This document shows, one piece after another, positions 52,986 through 61,775 of a stretch of 64,000 bases of DNA (position 1 is the stretch's first letter; each line of letters opens with the position of its first letter). The notes beneath the pieces were generated by a model, which saw nothing but the letters and a program-made list of their open reading frames with translations, was not told the origin of the DNA and did no database searches. The DNA is taken from contig NZ_CBYO010000001.1 in the NCBI RefSeq assembly GCF_000577245.1, positions 62,001-126,000 of the forward strand. Direction: 5' to 3'. Source of the stretch: Paucisalibacillus algeriensis (GTDB lineage Bacteria; Bacillota; Bacilli; Bacillales; Amphibacillaceae). Both the position numbers and the translations under genes were made by a program.

Positions 52986-53729
52986 ATGAATAGACTACAA
53001 GACAAGGTGGCTATTATTACTGGGGCTGCGAATGGAATTGGCTTTGAAGCGGCTAGAAAGTTCGGTAATGAAGGGGCAAAAGTCATTATTGCTGATTTTG
53101 ATGAAGAAAGTGGGCTAGAAAGTGAAAAGGCATTAAGAGAGGAAGGGTTATCAGTAAGGTTTGTACAAGTGAATGTTGCCAATCGCGATAGTGTTAACAC
53201 CATGGTGGAAAAAGCATTAGCGGAATATGGAAGAATCGATATCTTAATCAACAATGCTGGTATTACAAAGGACGCCATGTTAGCAAAAATGACGTTAGAG
53301 CAATTCCAACAAGTACTAGATGTTAATTTAACTGGTGTATTTAATTGTACACAGGCTGTTTTACCATTCTTGATTGAACAAGGTAAGGGGAAGATTGTTA
53401 ATACCTCATCAGTAACTGGGACATATGGAAATGTGGGGCAAACCAACTACGCAGCAGCTAAAGCAGGCTTAATTGGAATGACAAAAACCTGGGCGAAAGA
53501 ATTAGGTCGCAAAGGAATTAATGTAAATGCTGTTGCACCTGGATTTACAGCAACTGCGATGGTATCAGCTATGCCAGACAAAGTAATTGATAAAATGAAG
53601 GCGATGGTTCCTATGCAAAGACTTGGAACACCGGAAGATATTGCGAATGCTTACCTGTTCTTGTCGTCTGATGAATCAGACTATGTGAATGGACATGTGT
53701 TGCATGTGGATGGTGGAATAATGATGTAA
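52986..53729 (+). CDS. SDR-family 3-oxoacyl reductase/3-hydroxyacyl dehydrogenase (FabG-like)
   Basis: 247 residues. Cofactor motif TGAANGIG (12-19), INNAG (about 87-91), Ser in VNTSSVTG, YAAAK (about 156-160), and the ending YVNGHVLHVDGGI. Asp at the end of beta-2 (IADFDEE) favours NAD(H) over NADP(H). Starts 3 nt after the hydrolase stop; last gene of the operon before a bidirectional terminator. Confidence 0.88.
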   Translation: MNRLQDKVAIITGAANGIGFEAARKFGNEGAKVIIADFDEESGLESEKALREEGLSVRFVQVNVANRDSVNTMVEKALAEYGRIDILINNAGITKDAMLAKMTLEQFQQVLDVNLTGVFNCTQAVLPFLIEQGKGKIVNTSSVTGTYGNVGQTNYAAAKAGLIGMTKTWAKELGRKGINVNAVAPGFTATAMVSAMPDKVIDKMKAMVPMQRLGTPEDIANAYLFLSSDESDYVNGHVLHVDGGIMM

Positions 53730-53732
53730 AAG

Positions 53733-53776
53733 AGAAGCGCTAGACTTACCTATAGGATGGAAAGTCCAGCGCTTTT
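53733..53776. terminator. Bidirectional terminator closing the operon
   Basis: AAGCGCTAGACTT / AAGTCCAGCGCTT stem with one mismatch, followed by TTATTATT; lies between convergent genes. Confidence 0.8.
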
Positions 53777-53777
53777 A

Positions 53778-54749
53778 TTATTCCGTTGTCAAGGATAGAA
53801 ATTCCTTATGATCATCTTCATCAGATAATTTCCCTACCATACCTCCACCATCCCGGTAAAAAATATTGCCATTTTTGTCTTCAACCTTAAAATGAGGAAA
53901 TAAATTTAGAGTTGAACCTCCAATGGTCTCGACCATTTCATCTGTAAAAGGGAAGTATAATAGGATGTTGGACGAACTTATCTCTAATGGCAGTGTCAAC
54001 GGTTTTCCTCCAAACGAACTTGTAGTGTTACTGGCTTGAATAGAATCTGTATCAAAGGTGTATTGGGCATATTCTTCAAAGTAATCCTCTGGCATACCAG
54101 GTAACCAGAGTAGAATCTCCTCTAGCTTTGTATCTGGAATCACATTAGCCTCCAAGAAAAGACCTTTGATTTTTGGTTCTGGTTCACCCTGGTGGTGGAA
54201 ATAGAAGCTATCAATCTCCCAGGAACTATTCAATTCATAGTTATTTTCGTGAAATGTTAGTAGTTTTAATAATTTATCAAATGTGTAAACGTATGGATTC
54301 CCTTCATAAGTTAGTTGAAGCTCCGTTGGTACATAACTTTCCTTTAAAGTATTTGAAATAGGCTTCGTCGTATATCCAAAGTCATCCATTGTTTTGTCCC
54401 CGTTTAGAATAAACTCCACTTCACCCCTAACTTCTCTTTCATACCAATTGCTTCGTTGCGATAAAGAATTCTCTAAATGGTATTCTCCATTAATAGCTGC
54501 TATTTTCTCACCTGATTGGTTAAGTAATAATAGATTATTAATTACCGGTGGTTTTTCCCATGGATGTGATTTTACCCATACCACTGGAATTTGGAAGGGT
54601 GCTGTAAATGAATCATCAACTTGCATAACAATAGAACCAGACTGTTTTTCAAAATGTATCCCGTTTGGTAGATCGGATTGATCCCCCCACCAAATAAATG
54701 GCACCATTAGGACTAGTAGAAGCAAAATAATCAAAAGGAATTTTTTCAT
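53778..54749 (-). CDS. Membrane-anchored or secreted protein of unknown function
   Basis: 323 residues. N-terminal hydrophobic segment KKFLLIILLLLVLMVPFIWW with a preceding Lys pair, then a hydrophilic, beta-rich exterior domain with many aromatic residues and no Cys. No motif recognised. AGGAAGG lies about 13 nt before ATG. Convergent with the SDR gene, so not part of the operon. Cleavage by signal peptidase is uncertain; it may remain an anchored protein. Confidence 0.6.
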   Translation of the reverse strand: MKKFLLIILLLLVLMVPFIWWGDQSDLPNGIHFEKQSGSIVMQVDDSFTAPFQIPVVWVKSHPWEKPPVINNLLLLNQSGEKIAAINGEYHLENSLSQRSNWYEREVRGEVEFILNGDKTMDDFGYTTKPISNTLKESYVPTELQLTYEGNPYVYTFDKLLKLLTFHENNYELNSSWEIDSFYFHHQGEPEPKIKGLFLEANVIPDTKLEEILLWLPGMPEDYFEEYAQYTFDTDSIQASNTTSSFGGKPLTLPLEISSSNILLYFPFTDEMVETIGGSTLNLFPHFKVEDKNGNIFYRDGGGMVGKLSDEDDHKEFLSLTTE

Positions 54750-55032
54750 GCGGTTTTCCCGTCCTTCCTCATAGTGGGTAGGGTTTTATTTTTATTTAAT
54801 CTTACTATAAGACATCAGTAATTAATAGCAGAATTTTATGAAAATGAATAAAATCCAAAGGTTTTGATATAAAAACGATGTTTAAATAGTAATGAATAAC
54901 GTATCTATTGGAATTTATGTATTTACTCATCAATGTCCTCAGTTATGGAATATTTTTCTATCTGTTGGAATAGCCATTGAATAGAGGCTAATTCTAGTTT
55001 CTGGATAAAAAATATGAGGGGGAATTGAGAAA

Positions 55033-56553
55033 ATGAAATATGCAAATCCAAATACAGAAGGAGCATTAATAAACTTTAAAGAACGATATGATAATTTTAT
55101 TGGGGGTGAATATCGTCCCCCAGCAAGTGGGCAATATTTTAAAAATGTTAGTCCAGTAACAGGGCAGGTTTTCTGTGAAATAGCACGTTCTACAAAAGAG
55201 GATGTGGAAGCAGCAATTGATGCAGCGCATGAAGCAAAGGCAGTTTGGGGAACTACATCGGTTGCAGAACGTGCCAATATCTTAAATAAAATTGCTAATC
55301 GGATGGAAGAAAATTTGGAAATGCTCGCAATTGCTGAAACATGGGATAACGGTAAAGCAGTAAGGGAAACTCTAGCAGCTGATCTACCGCTTGCAATTGA
55401 TCATTTCCGTTATTTTGCTGGGGCAATTCGTGCACAAGAAGGTGGGATAAGTCAAATCGATAATGATACAGTTGCCTATCATTTTCATGAGCCATTAGGA
55501 GTAGTGGGCCAAATTATTCCATGGAATTTCCCAATACTAATGGCAACCTGGAAATTAGCACCTGCACTAGCCGCAGGGAATTGTGTCGTATTAAAGCCGG
55601 CAGAACAAACACCAGCATCCATCCATGTGTTAATGGAATTGATTCATGACCTCCTACCACCAGGTGTACTAAATATAGTCAATGGTTTTGGACTAGAGGC
55701 TGGGAAACCACTTGCTTCGAACAGTCGTATTTCTAAAATTGCGTTTACTGGGGAAACAACGACAGGTCGATTAATTATGCAATATGCATCAGAAAATCTC
55801 ATTCCAGTAACATTAGAATTAGGTGGAAAATCACCAAATATTTTCTTTGAAGATGTGATGGATAAAGATGATGGCTTTTTAGATAAAGCAGTTGAAGGTC
55901 TTGTTATGTTTGCCTTGAATCAAGGGGAAGTCTGTACTTGTCCATCAAGAGCATTAATTCATGAATCAATTTATGATCGTTTTATGGAACGTGCTATTGA
56001 ACGAGTTAATCAAATTAAAATAGGTCACCCTCTAGATACAGAAACAATGATGGGAGCACAAGCCTCAACAGAACAAATGGAAAAGATTATTTCTTATTTA
56101 GATATCGGCATGCAAGAAGGTGCAGAGGTACTCGCTGGTGGTACAGTTAATAAGTTAGAAGGAGAACTTTCGGAAGGTTATTATGTTAAACCAACGATTT
56201 TCAAAGGAAATAATAAGATGAGAATTTTCCAGGAGGAGATCTTTGGCCCAGTACTTTCAGTTACCACATTTAAGGATAAGGAAGAAGCAATTCATATTGC
56301 TAATGACACATTATATGGTTTAGGAGCAGGAGTGTGGACTCGTGATATGAATACCGCATATCGTTTTGGTCGAGACATTGAGGCAGGAAGAGTATGGACC
56401 AATTGCTATCACCAGTATCCAGCCCATGCTGCCTTTGGTGGGTACAAGAAATCAGGTATTGGAAGGGAAAATCACCAAATGATGCTTGATCATTACCAAC
56501 AAACGAAGAATTTATTAGTGAGCTATAGTGAAGGACCAGCTGGATTGTTTTAA
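55033..56553 (+). CDS. Aldehyde dehydrogenase (AcoD/ExaC type)
   Basis: 506 residues. Oxidises an aldehyde to the acid with NAD(P)+. Motifs: [23 protein letters not shown]-site-like [13 protein letters not shown], Glu in [12 protein letters not shown], catalytic Cys in [21 protein letters not shown]. The closely following DUF779 gene is a usual companion of this acetaldehyde-dehydrogenase-like group. GAGGGGG before ATG 55033. It could supply the acid substrate for the second ligase. Confidence 0.9.
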   Translation: MKYANPNTEGALINFKERYDNFIGGEYRPPASGQYFKNVSPVTGQVFCEIARSTKEDVEAAIDAAHEAKAVWGTTSVAERANILNKIANRMEENLEMLAIAETWDNGKAVRETLAADLPLAIDHFRYFAGAIRAQEGGISQIDNDTVAYHFHEPLGVVGQIIPWNFPILMATWKLAPALAAGNCVVLKPAEQTPASIHVLMELIHDLLPPGVLNIVNGFGLEAGKPLASNSRISKIAFTGETTTGRLIMQYASENLIPVTLELGGKSPNIFFEDVMDKDDGFLDKAVEGLVMFALNQGEVCTCPSRALIHESIYDRFMERAIERVNQIKIGHPLDTETMMGAQASTEQMEKIISYLDIGMQEGAEVLAGGTVNKLEGELSEGYYVKPTIFKGNNKMRIFQEEIFGPVLSVTTFKDKEEAIHIANDTLYGLGAGVWTRDMNTAYRFGRDIEAGRVWTNCYHQYPAHAAFGGYKKSGIGRENHQMMLDHYQQTKNLLVSYSEGPAGLF

Positions 56554-56608
56554 AGGAAAGAGGATAGCGCCTTTTTTACATATATTAGTAGAAAAAGAGG
56601 TGTTAAAA

Positions 56609-56962
56609 ATGGTAAAGCGTGTAACAGGGACTGATGAAACACATCAGCTGCTGAAAAAGTTAAAAAAGATCCATGGTGAATTAATGTTTCATCAATCTGG
56701 AGGCTGTTGTGATGGTAGCTCACCAATGTGTTATCCTCGTGGTGAATTTCGGGTTGGTGAATCTGATGTACTTTTAGGAGAAATTGGGGATACACCATTT
56801 TATATGTCCAAGGATCAATTTGAGTATTGGAAGCATACTCAGCTTATTATAGACGTTGTTGATGGTAGAGGTGGCATGTTTTCTGTTGAAGGACCTGAAG
56901 GAAAGCGATTTTTGACTAGGTCGAGGGTGTTTACGGATGAGGAACGTGCAATATTAGGCTAA
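56609..56962 (+). CDS. DUF779 protein
   Basis: 117 residues from ATG 56609 (AAAGAGGTG 8 nt upstream); the frame is open further but that part overlaps the aldehyde dehydrogenase. Conserved LMFHQSGGCCDGSSPMCYP with three Cys and a His suggests a metal site; FRVGESDVLLGEI and YWKHTQLIIDVV follow. DUF779 genes usually sit next to aldehyde dehydrogenases of alcohol catabolism; function not known to me. Confidence 0.87.
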   Translation: MVKRVTGTDETHQLLKKLKKIHGELMFHQSGGCCDGSSPMCYPRGEFRVGESDVLLGEIGDTPFYMSKDQFEYWKHTQLIIDVVDGRGGMFSVEGPEGKRFLTRSRVFTDEERAILG

Positions 56963-56974
56963 TATAAAGGGAAA

Positions 56975-57008
56975 ATGCCAAATCGGTTCTAGGTTTGGCA
57001 TTTTTTAT
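56975..57008 (+). terminator. Terminator after the DUF779 gene
   Basis: AAATGCCAAA / GTTTGGCATTT then TTTT. Confidence 0.85.
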
Positions 57009-57016
57009 TGTTTGGC

Positions 57017-57572
57017 AGGGATTTGGCTGAAAAAGTATGTTGGCACAGCTCTCATAAACATTATGATGGAGTTTTGGTTGAAAAGGTACATGAGCACAGC
57101 TCTCATAAACATTATGATGGAGTTTTGGTTGAAAAAGTACATGAGCACAGCTCTCATAAACATTATGATGGAGTTTTGGATGAAAAGGTACATGAGCACA
57201 GCTCTCATGAACATTATGATGGAGTTATGGTTGAAAAGGTACATGAGCACAGCTCTCATGAACATTATGATGGAGTTATGGATGAAAAAGTACATGAGCA
57301 CAGCTCTCATAAACATTATGATGGAGTTTTGGATGAAAAGGTACATGAGCACAGCTCTCATAAACATTATGATGGATTTTTGGTTGAAAAAGTGCATGAG
57401 CACAACTCTCATGAACATTATGATGGAGTTATGGTTGAAAAGGTACATGAGCACAGCTCTCATAAACATTATGATGGAGTTTTGGATGAAAAGGTACATG
57501 AGCACAGCTCTCATAAACATTATGATGGAGTTTTGGTTAAAAAAGTGCATGAGCACGGACCTCATAAAAGGT
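57017..57572. repeat. 51 bp minisatellite, about ten and a half copies
   Basis: Tandem units with the core CATGAGCACAGCTCTCAT, then (A/G)AACATTATGATGGAGTT and (T/A)TGG(T/A)TGAAAA(A/G)GTA, exactly 51 bp apart, one partial unit at each end. Differences are single-base and mostly alternate between a few forms (K/E, V/D, L/M in the plus frame). 51 = 17 codons, so three frames stay open through the array (190-207 codons), none with a Shine-Dalgarno and all following a terminator. No spacers, so not CRISPR. Confidence 0.9.
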
Positions 57573-57662
57573 TTGTCTAAAGTTTCGATTGAAAAGGCCA
57601 AACTTCAGCATTTTCACTATTTCCCCTTACAATAAATCCCCTCTGTAACCCTCATGTAACTC

Positions 57663-57695
57663 CCCTCCACTAAACTATTCCTAGAAAGTGGAGGG
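57663..57695 (+). promoter_or_regulatory. Hairpin covering the Shine-Dalgarno of the second ligase
   Basis: CCCTCCACT (57663-57671) and AGTGGAGGG (57687-57695) are perfectly complementary, and the second arm contains the GGAGGG ribosome-binding site 6 nt before ATG 57702. Folding would block initiation. Confidence 0.6.
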
Positions 57696-57701
57696 ATAGC
57701 G

Positions 57702-59216
57702 ATGCATGCAAATATGGACTGGTTACAGAGTAGGGTCAATATATCTCCAGAAAGATTAGCGGTTGTTGATGCTGTAACGGATGATTCTTGGACTTATAAA
57801 GAACTTCATGAAAGAGCAAATATAATAGCGAATTTCTTTTTGACAAAAGGTGTTGAAAAGGGTGATCGTGTTGCGATTTTGGCACCGAATCATATTGGTT
57901 ATTTGGATTTCCTTTTTGCTTGTATGCGGATTGGTGCGATATTCATTCCGCTAAATTGGCGATTAGGTGAGGATGAATTAACATATGTGTTACAAGACTG
58001 CGAGCCGAAGATAATTGGAGTGGCTCCTTCTTTCTTGCATAGAGTAAATCAAATGGTAATAGATGCTGTTATCATCAATATTGATAATAATGATTATGGG
58101 AAGAAGCTAGATTATGAACGTCACCATATAAAGGTAGAGTTAGATGAAGCAGATCCACTTGTCATGATTTATACCGGTGGAACAACTGGACGTCCAAAGG
58201 GAGTAGTTCTTTCCCACAGGTCCATTCTTTGGAATGCCTTAAATACAATTGTTAGTTGGGATATAGGTGCGGATGATGTAACCTTAATTTCTACCCCGAT
58301 GTTCCATACTGGTGGATTGAATGTTTACACTTTACCACTTTTACTGGCAGGTGGAAAAGTAGTTCTTTCTCCTGATTTTAAGCCGGATAAAGCTATTAAG
58401 GATTTAATAAAATATAAATGTACTGTTGTATTATTTGTTCCAACGATGTATCACATGATCATCCAAACTAAAGAGTTCGGGGAGGCTACATTCCCAGATA
58501 TACGCGTGTTTGTTTCTGGAGGGGCACCATGCCCACATAAAATTTATGATGCCTTTCGCGAAAAAGGGCTTGCATTTAAAGAAGGATATGGACTAACAGA
58601 AGCTGGCCCGAATAATTTTTACATTGATCCGGTAGATACAGTTCGAAAAATCGGTTCAGTCGGTAAGCCAATGGTCTTTAATGATATTAAAATCGTGAAG
58701 GATGATGGGATGTGCGCTGATGCAAATGAGGTAGGAGAACTTGTCGTACGTGGCTATCACGCATTTGAATATTACTGGAATAAACCAAAGGAAACCGCAG
58801 AAGTCATAAAAGATGGTTGGGTTTATACAGGGGACCTAGTTAAACAAGATGAAGATGGCTATGTCTATATTGTCGGACGTAAGAAAGATATGATTATAAC
58901 TGGTGGAGAAAATGTTTATCCACTGGAAATAGAGCATTGGCTGGAAGCGCATGATTTAATCGATGAAGCGGCAGTTGTCGGTTTGCCGGATGAGAAATGG
59001 GGCGAAATTGTTACAGGCTTTGTTTCATTAAGGGGTGAACTGACCGAAGAAGAATTGAAGGATTACTGCAATCAAAAGCTTACCCGATATAAAGTTCCAA
59101 AGACATTTTATTTCTTGCAAGAACTACCGAAAACCCATGTTGGAAAAATTGATAAAGCATCTTTAAGAAGCGAATATTCAATAAAGGAATGCACTAATTT
59201 ATATAGAAAAGAATAA
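57702..59216 (+). CDS. Acyl-CoA ligase (AMP-binding), second copy
   Basis: 504 residues, same family as the ligase at 43423: YTGGTTGRPKGVVLS (P-loop), YGLTEAGPNNF, YTGDLVKQDEDGYVYIVGR, GGENVYPLEIEHW, and catalytic Lys in KTHVGKIDKASL. Clearly diverged from the first copy, so not a recent duplication. Separated from the DUF779 gene by the minisatellite, so it has its own leader with a Shine-Dalgarno-blocking hairpin. Confidence 0.88.
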   Translation: MHANMDWLQSRVNISPERLAVVDAVTDDSWTYKELHERANIIANFFLTKGVEKGDRVAILAPNHIGYLDFLFACMRIGAIFIPLNWRLGEDELTYVLQDCEPKIIGVAPSFLHRVNQMVIDAVIINIDNNDYGKKLDYERHHIKVELDEADPLVMIYTGGTTGRPKGVVLSHRSILWNALNTIVSWDIGADDVTLISTPMFHTGGLNVYTLPLLLAGGKVVLSPDFKPDKAIKDLIKYKCTVVLFVPTMYHMIIQTKEFGEATFPDIRVFVSGGAPCPHKIYDAFREKGLAFKEGYGLTEAGPNNFYIDPVDTVRKIGSVGKPMVFNDIKIVKDDGMCADANEVGELVVRGYHAFEYYWNKPKETAEVIKDGWVYTGDLVKQDEDGYVYIVGRKKDMIITGGENVYPLEIEHWLEAHDLIDEAAVVGLPDEKWGEIVTGFVSLRGELTEEELKDYCNQKLTRYKVPKTFYFLQELPKTHVGKIDKASLRSEYSIKECTNLYRKE

Positions 59217-59244
59217 ATGCATTAACCACTATTAGAATGGGTTC

Positions 59245-59278
59245 AAAACTCGCACAGTTAATTACTAGTGCGAGTTTT
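59245..59278 (+). terminator. Terminator of the second ligase gene
   Basis: AAAACTCGCAC / GTGCGAGTTTT, bidirectional, between convergent genes. Confidence 0.8.
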
Positions 59279-59313
59279 ATGATGTATTAAATCCTAACAC
59301 TGTGGACCTATAA

Positions 59314-60147
59314 TTACTTATCCTGATGGTAAACAGCCATCATGATTTTAGTAACAAATTCCTCTTCATAGTTCTTTACAATTGTATCGTAAATATATTC
59401 CTCAAAAACATAATCTCCTAAAACTAAATTTAAACGATTCATTTCCAAAAAGAGTCGTTCATAGGTTTGATGTATCGTTTTATCATCCCCGACATGATAC
59501 CCAATAAGAAATTCACCTTTAACGGCTTGAAAATATGGATACCCTTCCTTGGGGGTTGGTTGCTCAATATATAAATAGCTATAATTAGTAAATTCACCCT
59601 TCAATATTTGCTCTCTCTTCGTTATGACACCTATAGGATATCCCGAATCAAGGTTAGATATATACAATTGGTCAATAAAATCTGAAACGACCTCTACAAA
59701 TTCTTCATTTGAAATGTTTTCTATGTTTCGGCTTAAATAAAGAGTTGCCTCTGGTAATTGTTCTAATTTAATCTGATTAAAATCAGTACTTAAAGCCTCT
59801 TCCATAATTTCTATTTTTGCTTCAATAATTCTTTCTTTCATTTCTATCTCTTGACGTTTTTTTACAATCTCTTCTTTCTTTTTATACATCAAATCTAAAA
59901 AGCCTTCAGGTGATTTATTCTGTGTGTATTGTTTGATATCTTTTAGGGACATATCGAGATCTTTTAGAACATCAATCACATTAAATAGTTCTAATTGGTG
60001 GATGGAATAATATCGGTATCCTTTCTCATTTTTAACCACTGGTGACAGAAGACCGATTTGATCATAATAAATTAGTGTCTGTTTATTGACTTTGCAGAGC
60101 TTTGCAAATTCTCCAGTACTCAAATATTTCTCTTTTTTTTCGTTCAA
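59314..60147 (-). CDS. MerR-family regulator, BmrR-like
   Basis: 277 residues. MerR DNA-binding domain at the N-terminus (STGEFAKLCKVNKQTLIYYD, EKGYRYYSIHQLELF), coiled-coil dimer helix (about 80-125, KKKEEIVKKRQEIEMKER), and a C-terminal GyrI-like effector domain (KEGYPYFQAVKGEFLIGYH) as in BmrR. Start TTG 60147 behind GGTGAT. Divergent from a Bmr/NorA-type pump whose promoter has the MerR architecture, so it activates that pump on binding a drug. Confidence 0.85.
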   Translation of the reverse strand: MNEKKEKYLSTGEFAKLCKVNKQTLIYYDQIGLLSPVVKNEKGYRYYSIHQLELFNVIDVLKDLDMSLKDIKQYTQNKSPEGFLDLMYKKKEEIVKKRQEIEMKERIIEAKIEIMEEALSTDFNQIKLEQLPEATLYLSRNIENISNEEFVEVVSDFIDQLYISNLDSGYPIGVITKREQILKGEFTNYSYLYIEQPTPKEGYPYFQAVKGEFLIGYHVGDDKTIHQTYERLFLEMNRLNLVLGDYVFEEYIYDTIVKNYEEEFVTKIMMAVYHQDK

Positions 60148-60163
60148 ATTTTCATCACCGCCC

Positions 60164-60194
60164 TTGACTATATAGTTACTATATACATTAGGAT
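60164..60194 (+). promoter_or_regulatory. MerR-type promoter and operator of the efflux gene
   Basis: TTGACT (60164-60169), 19 bp spacer, TAGGAT (60189-60194). The spacer holds the perfect palindrome TATATAGT-T-ACTATATA (60169-60185). Over-long 19 bp spacing with a dyad between the boxes is the defining MerR-activated promoter design. Confidence 0.85.
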
Positions 60195-60316
60195 AGTAAA
60201 TTGTAAATATATTATTTAAGCCTTGGTAATTTCAGGTAGCTTATCATTAATACTACATTTTGAACATCATTAGCTACATGTTTAATATAGTTTTTAGCAT
60301 TAAAGGAGAATAGAAA

Positions 60317-61501
60317 ATGAAAATATATAATGTTACTTTATGGTTATTACTAATGAATCTATTTATTGCCTTTTTAGGTATTGGTTTAATCATTCCAGTT
60401 ATGCCAACATTGATGAATGAATTAGGCATTACTGGTAAAACAGTAGGTAATTTAACTGCGGCATTTGCAATTGCTCAATTAGTATCATCGCCATTTGCAG
60501 GAAAAGCCGTAGATAAATTTGGAAGAAAGATTATGATAGTGGTTGGTTTGTTTATTTTTGGTTTTTCGGAAATCCTATTTGGAATCGGTAATGATATTGA
60601 AGTATTATTTATTTCCCGTATCTTAGGTGGGATTAGTGCAGCTTTCATTATGCCAGCTGTCACAGCATTTATTGTAGATATTACGACAAAGGAAACTCGT
60701 CCTAAAGCATTAGGTTTTATGTCAGCTGCTATTAGTACAGGATTTATTATTGGCCCAGGAATTGGTGGGTTTTTAGCAGAATTTGGGACTCGGGTGCCAT
60801 TTTTCTTTGCAGGAGGACTTGGCGGGGTTGCCGCTATCCTATCTATAATTTTATTAACTGAACCAAAGCGAGTGGAAGAGAAAGTTGAACAAGATCCTAA
60901 GCGTCCAGTCGGAATAAAACGTATTTTTGCACCTATGTATTTCATTCCCCTTATTCTAATTTTTATTACTTCATTCGGTTTAGCGGCATTTGATTCGTTC
61001 TTTGGTTTATTTGTGGACCATAAGTTTCAATTCTCACCAGGTGATATTGCAGTAGTTATAACTGGTGGTGCTATTGTTGGTGCCGTTGCACAAGTGGTAT
61101 TGTTTGATCGGTTAACCAGAATGTTAGGGGAAATTAAACTAATACAATACAGTATTCTGGTATCAGCAGTTCTTGTCTTTATGATGACTGTCGTTCAATC
61201 CTATCTAACTATATTACTTGTAACATTTGTTGTCTTTGTTGGTTTTGATTTGTTTCGACCAGCTGTAACATCTTATCTTTCCAATATTGCTGGAAATGAA
61301 CAAGGTTTTGTTGGAGGGATGAACTCTATGTTTACTAGTTTAGGTAATATATTTGGCCCGATTGTTGGCGGCATATTATTTGATATCGATATTGATTACC
61401 CGTATTATTTTGCGGCCATTGTACTAGCTTTAGGAATAGTGCTATCTTTGTACTGGAAACAACCAGCATATGGTAAAGCTAGGGAAACTAATCAAGTATA
61501 G
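60317..61501 (+). CDS. Bmr/NorA-type multidrug efflux MFS transporter (DHA1)
   Basis: 394 residues, 12 helices. FIAFLGIGLIIPVMPTLMNE (helix 1), QLVSSPFAGKAVDKFGRKIM (motif A), RILGGISAAFIMPAVTAFI (motif B) and GFIIGPGIGGFLAEFG (motif C) are those of Bmr, Blt and NorA. AAAGGAG before ATG. Activated by the divergent MerR regulator. Likely exports lipophilic cations and quinolone-like drugs, by analogy. Confidence 0.88.
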   Translation: MKIYNVTLWLLLMNLFIAFLGIGLIIPVMPTLMNELGITGKTVGNLTAAFAIAQLVSSPFAGKAVDKFGRKIMIVVGLFIFGFSEILFGIGNDIEVLFISRILGGISAAFIMPAVTAFIVDITTKETRPKALGFMSAAISTGFIIGPGIGGFLAEFGTRVPFFFAGGLGGVAAILSIILLTEPKRVEEKVEQDPKRPVGIKRIFAPMYFIPLILIFITSFGLAAFDSFFGLFVDHKFQFSPGDIAVVITGGAIVGAVAQVVLFDRLTRMLGEIKLIQYSILVSAVLVFMMTVVQSYLTILLVTFVVFVGFDLFRPAVTSYLSNIAGNEQGFVGGMNSMFTSLGNIFGPIVGGILFDIDIDYPYYFAAIVLALGIVLSLYWKQPAYGKARETNQV

Positions 61502-61563
61502 CTAGTATTAATTTAAAGCTAGTAGAGTAATAAAGGAATACTGTAATATGAAGCATACAATTA

Positions 61564-61602
61564 CAGCGCGAGTTCCTAATAAAGAAGCTCGCGTTGTTTT
61601 GT
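61564..61602 (+). terminator. Terminator of the efflux gene
   Basis: CAGCGCGAGTTC / GAAGCTCGCGTTG with T-run TTTTG. Confidence 0.75.
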
Positions 61603-61722
61603 GATTGCAATATTTTTCATCTGCTGGCTAAAATAGTTTTTAACCAAATGGGATAAAATATTTTATCAAAGTTCAACCAAATTTTGCTAGAAAACGGCAG
61701 TCTAGAAAGTATTTTAAATAAC

Positions 61723-61769
61723 GCCACCTTCTTATCTAATATAATCGATTATATTAGTAAAAAGGTGGC
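61723..61769. terminator. Large hairpin with a 22 bp perfect palindrome
   Basis: Outer arms GCCACCTT (61723-61730) and AAGGTGGC (61762-61769) enclose the perfect palindrome 61736-61757 (CTAATATAAT-CG-ATTATATTAG). It lies just after the Hsp20 stop codon and probably terminates that gene. Confidence 0.6.
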
Positions 61770-61775
61770 AAATTA

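Noticed and set aside
52979-53446. 155-codon frame antisense to the SDR gene
   Set aside because: Shadow of a gene with complete SDR motifs.
57017-57572. CRISPR array
   Set aside because: Repeats are directly joined with no unique spacers and no cas genes are nearby.
57005-57635. Three long overlapping frames (190-207 codons, both strands) over the 51 bp repeats
   Set aside because: They exist only because the repeat period is 17 codons without stops; none has a Shine-Dalgarno or a sensible start, and the array follows a terminator.
60475-60945. 156-codon frame antisense to the Bmr-like gene
   Set aside because: Shadow frame rich in Pro/Ile/Asn; the sense frame has full MFS motifs.
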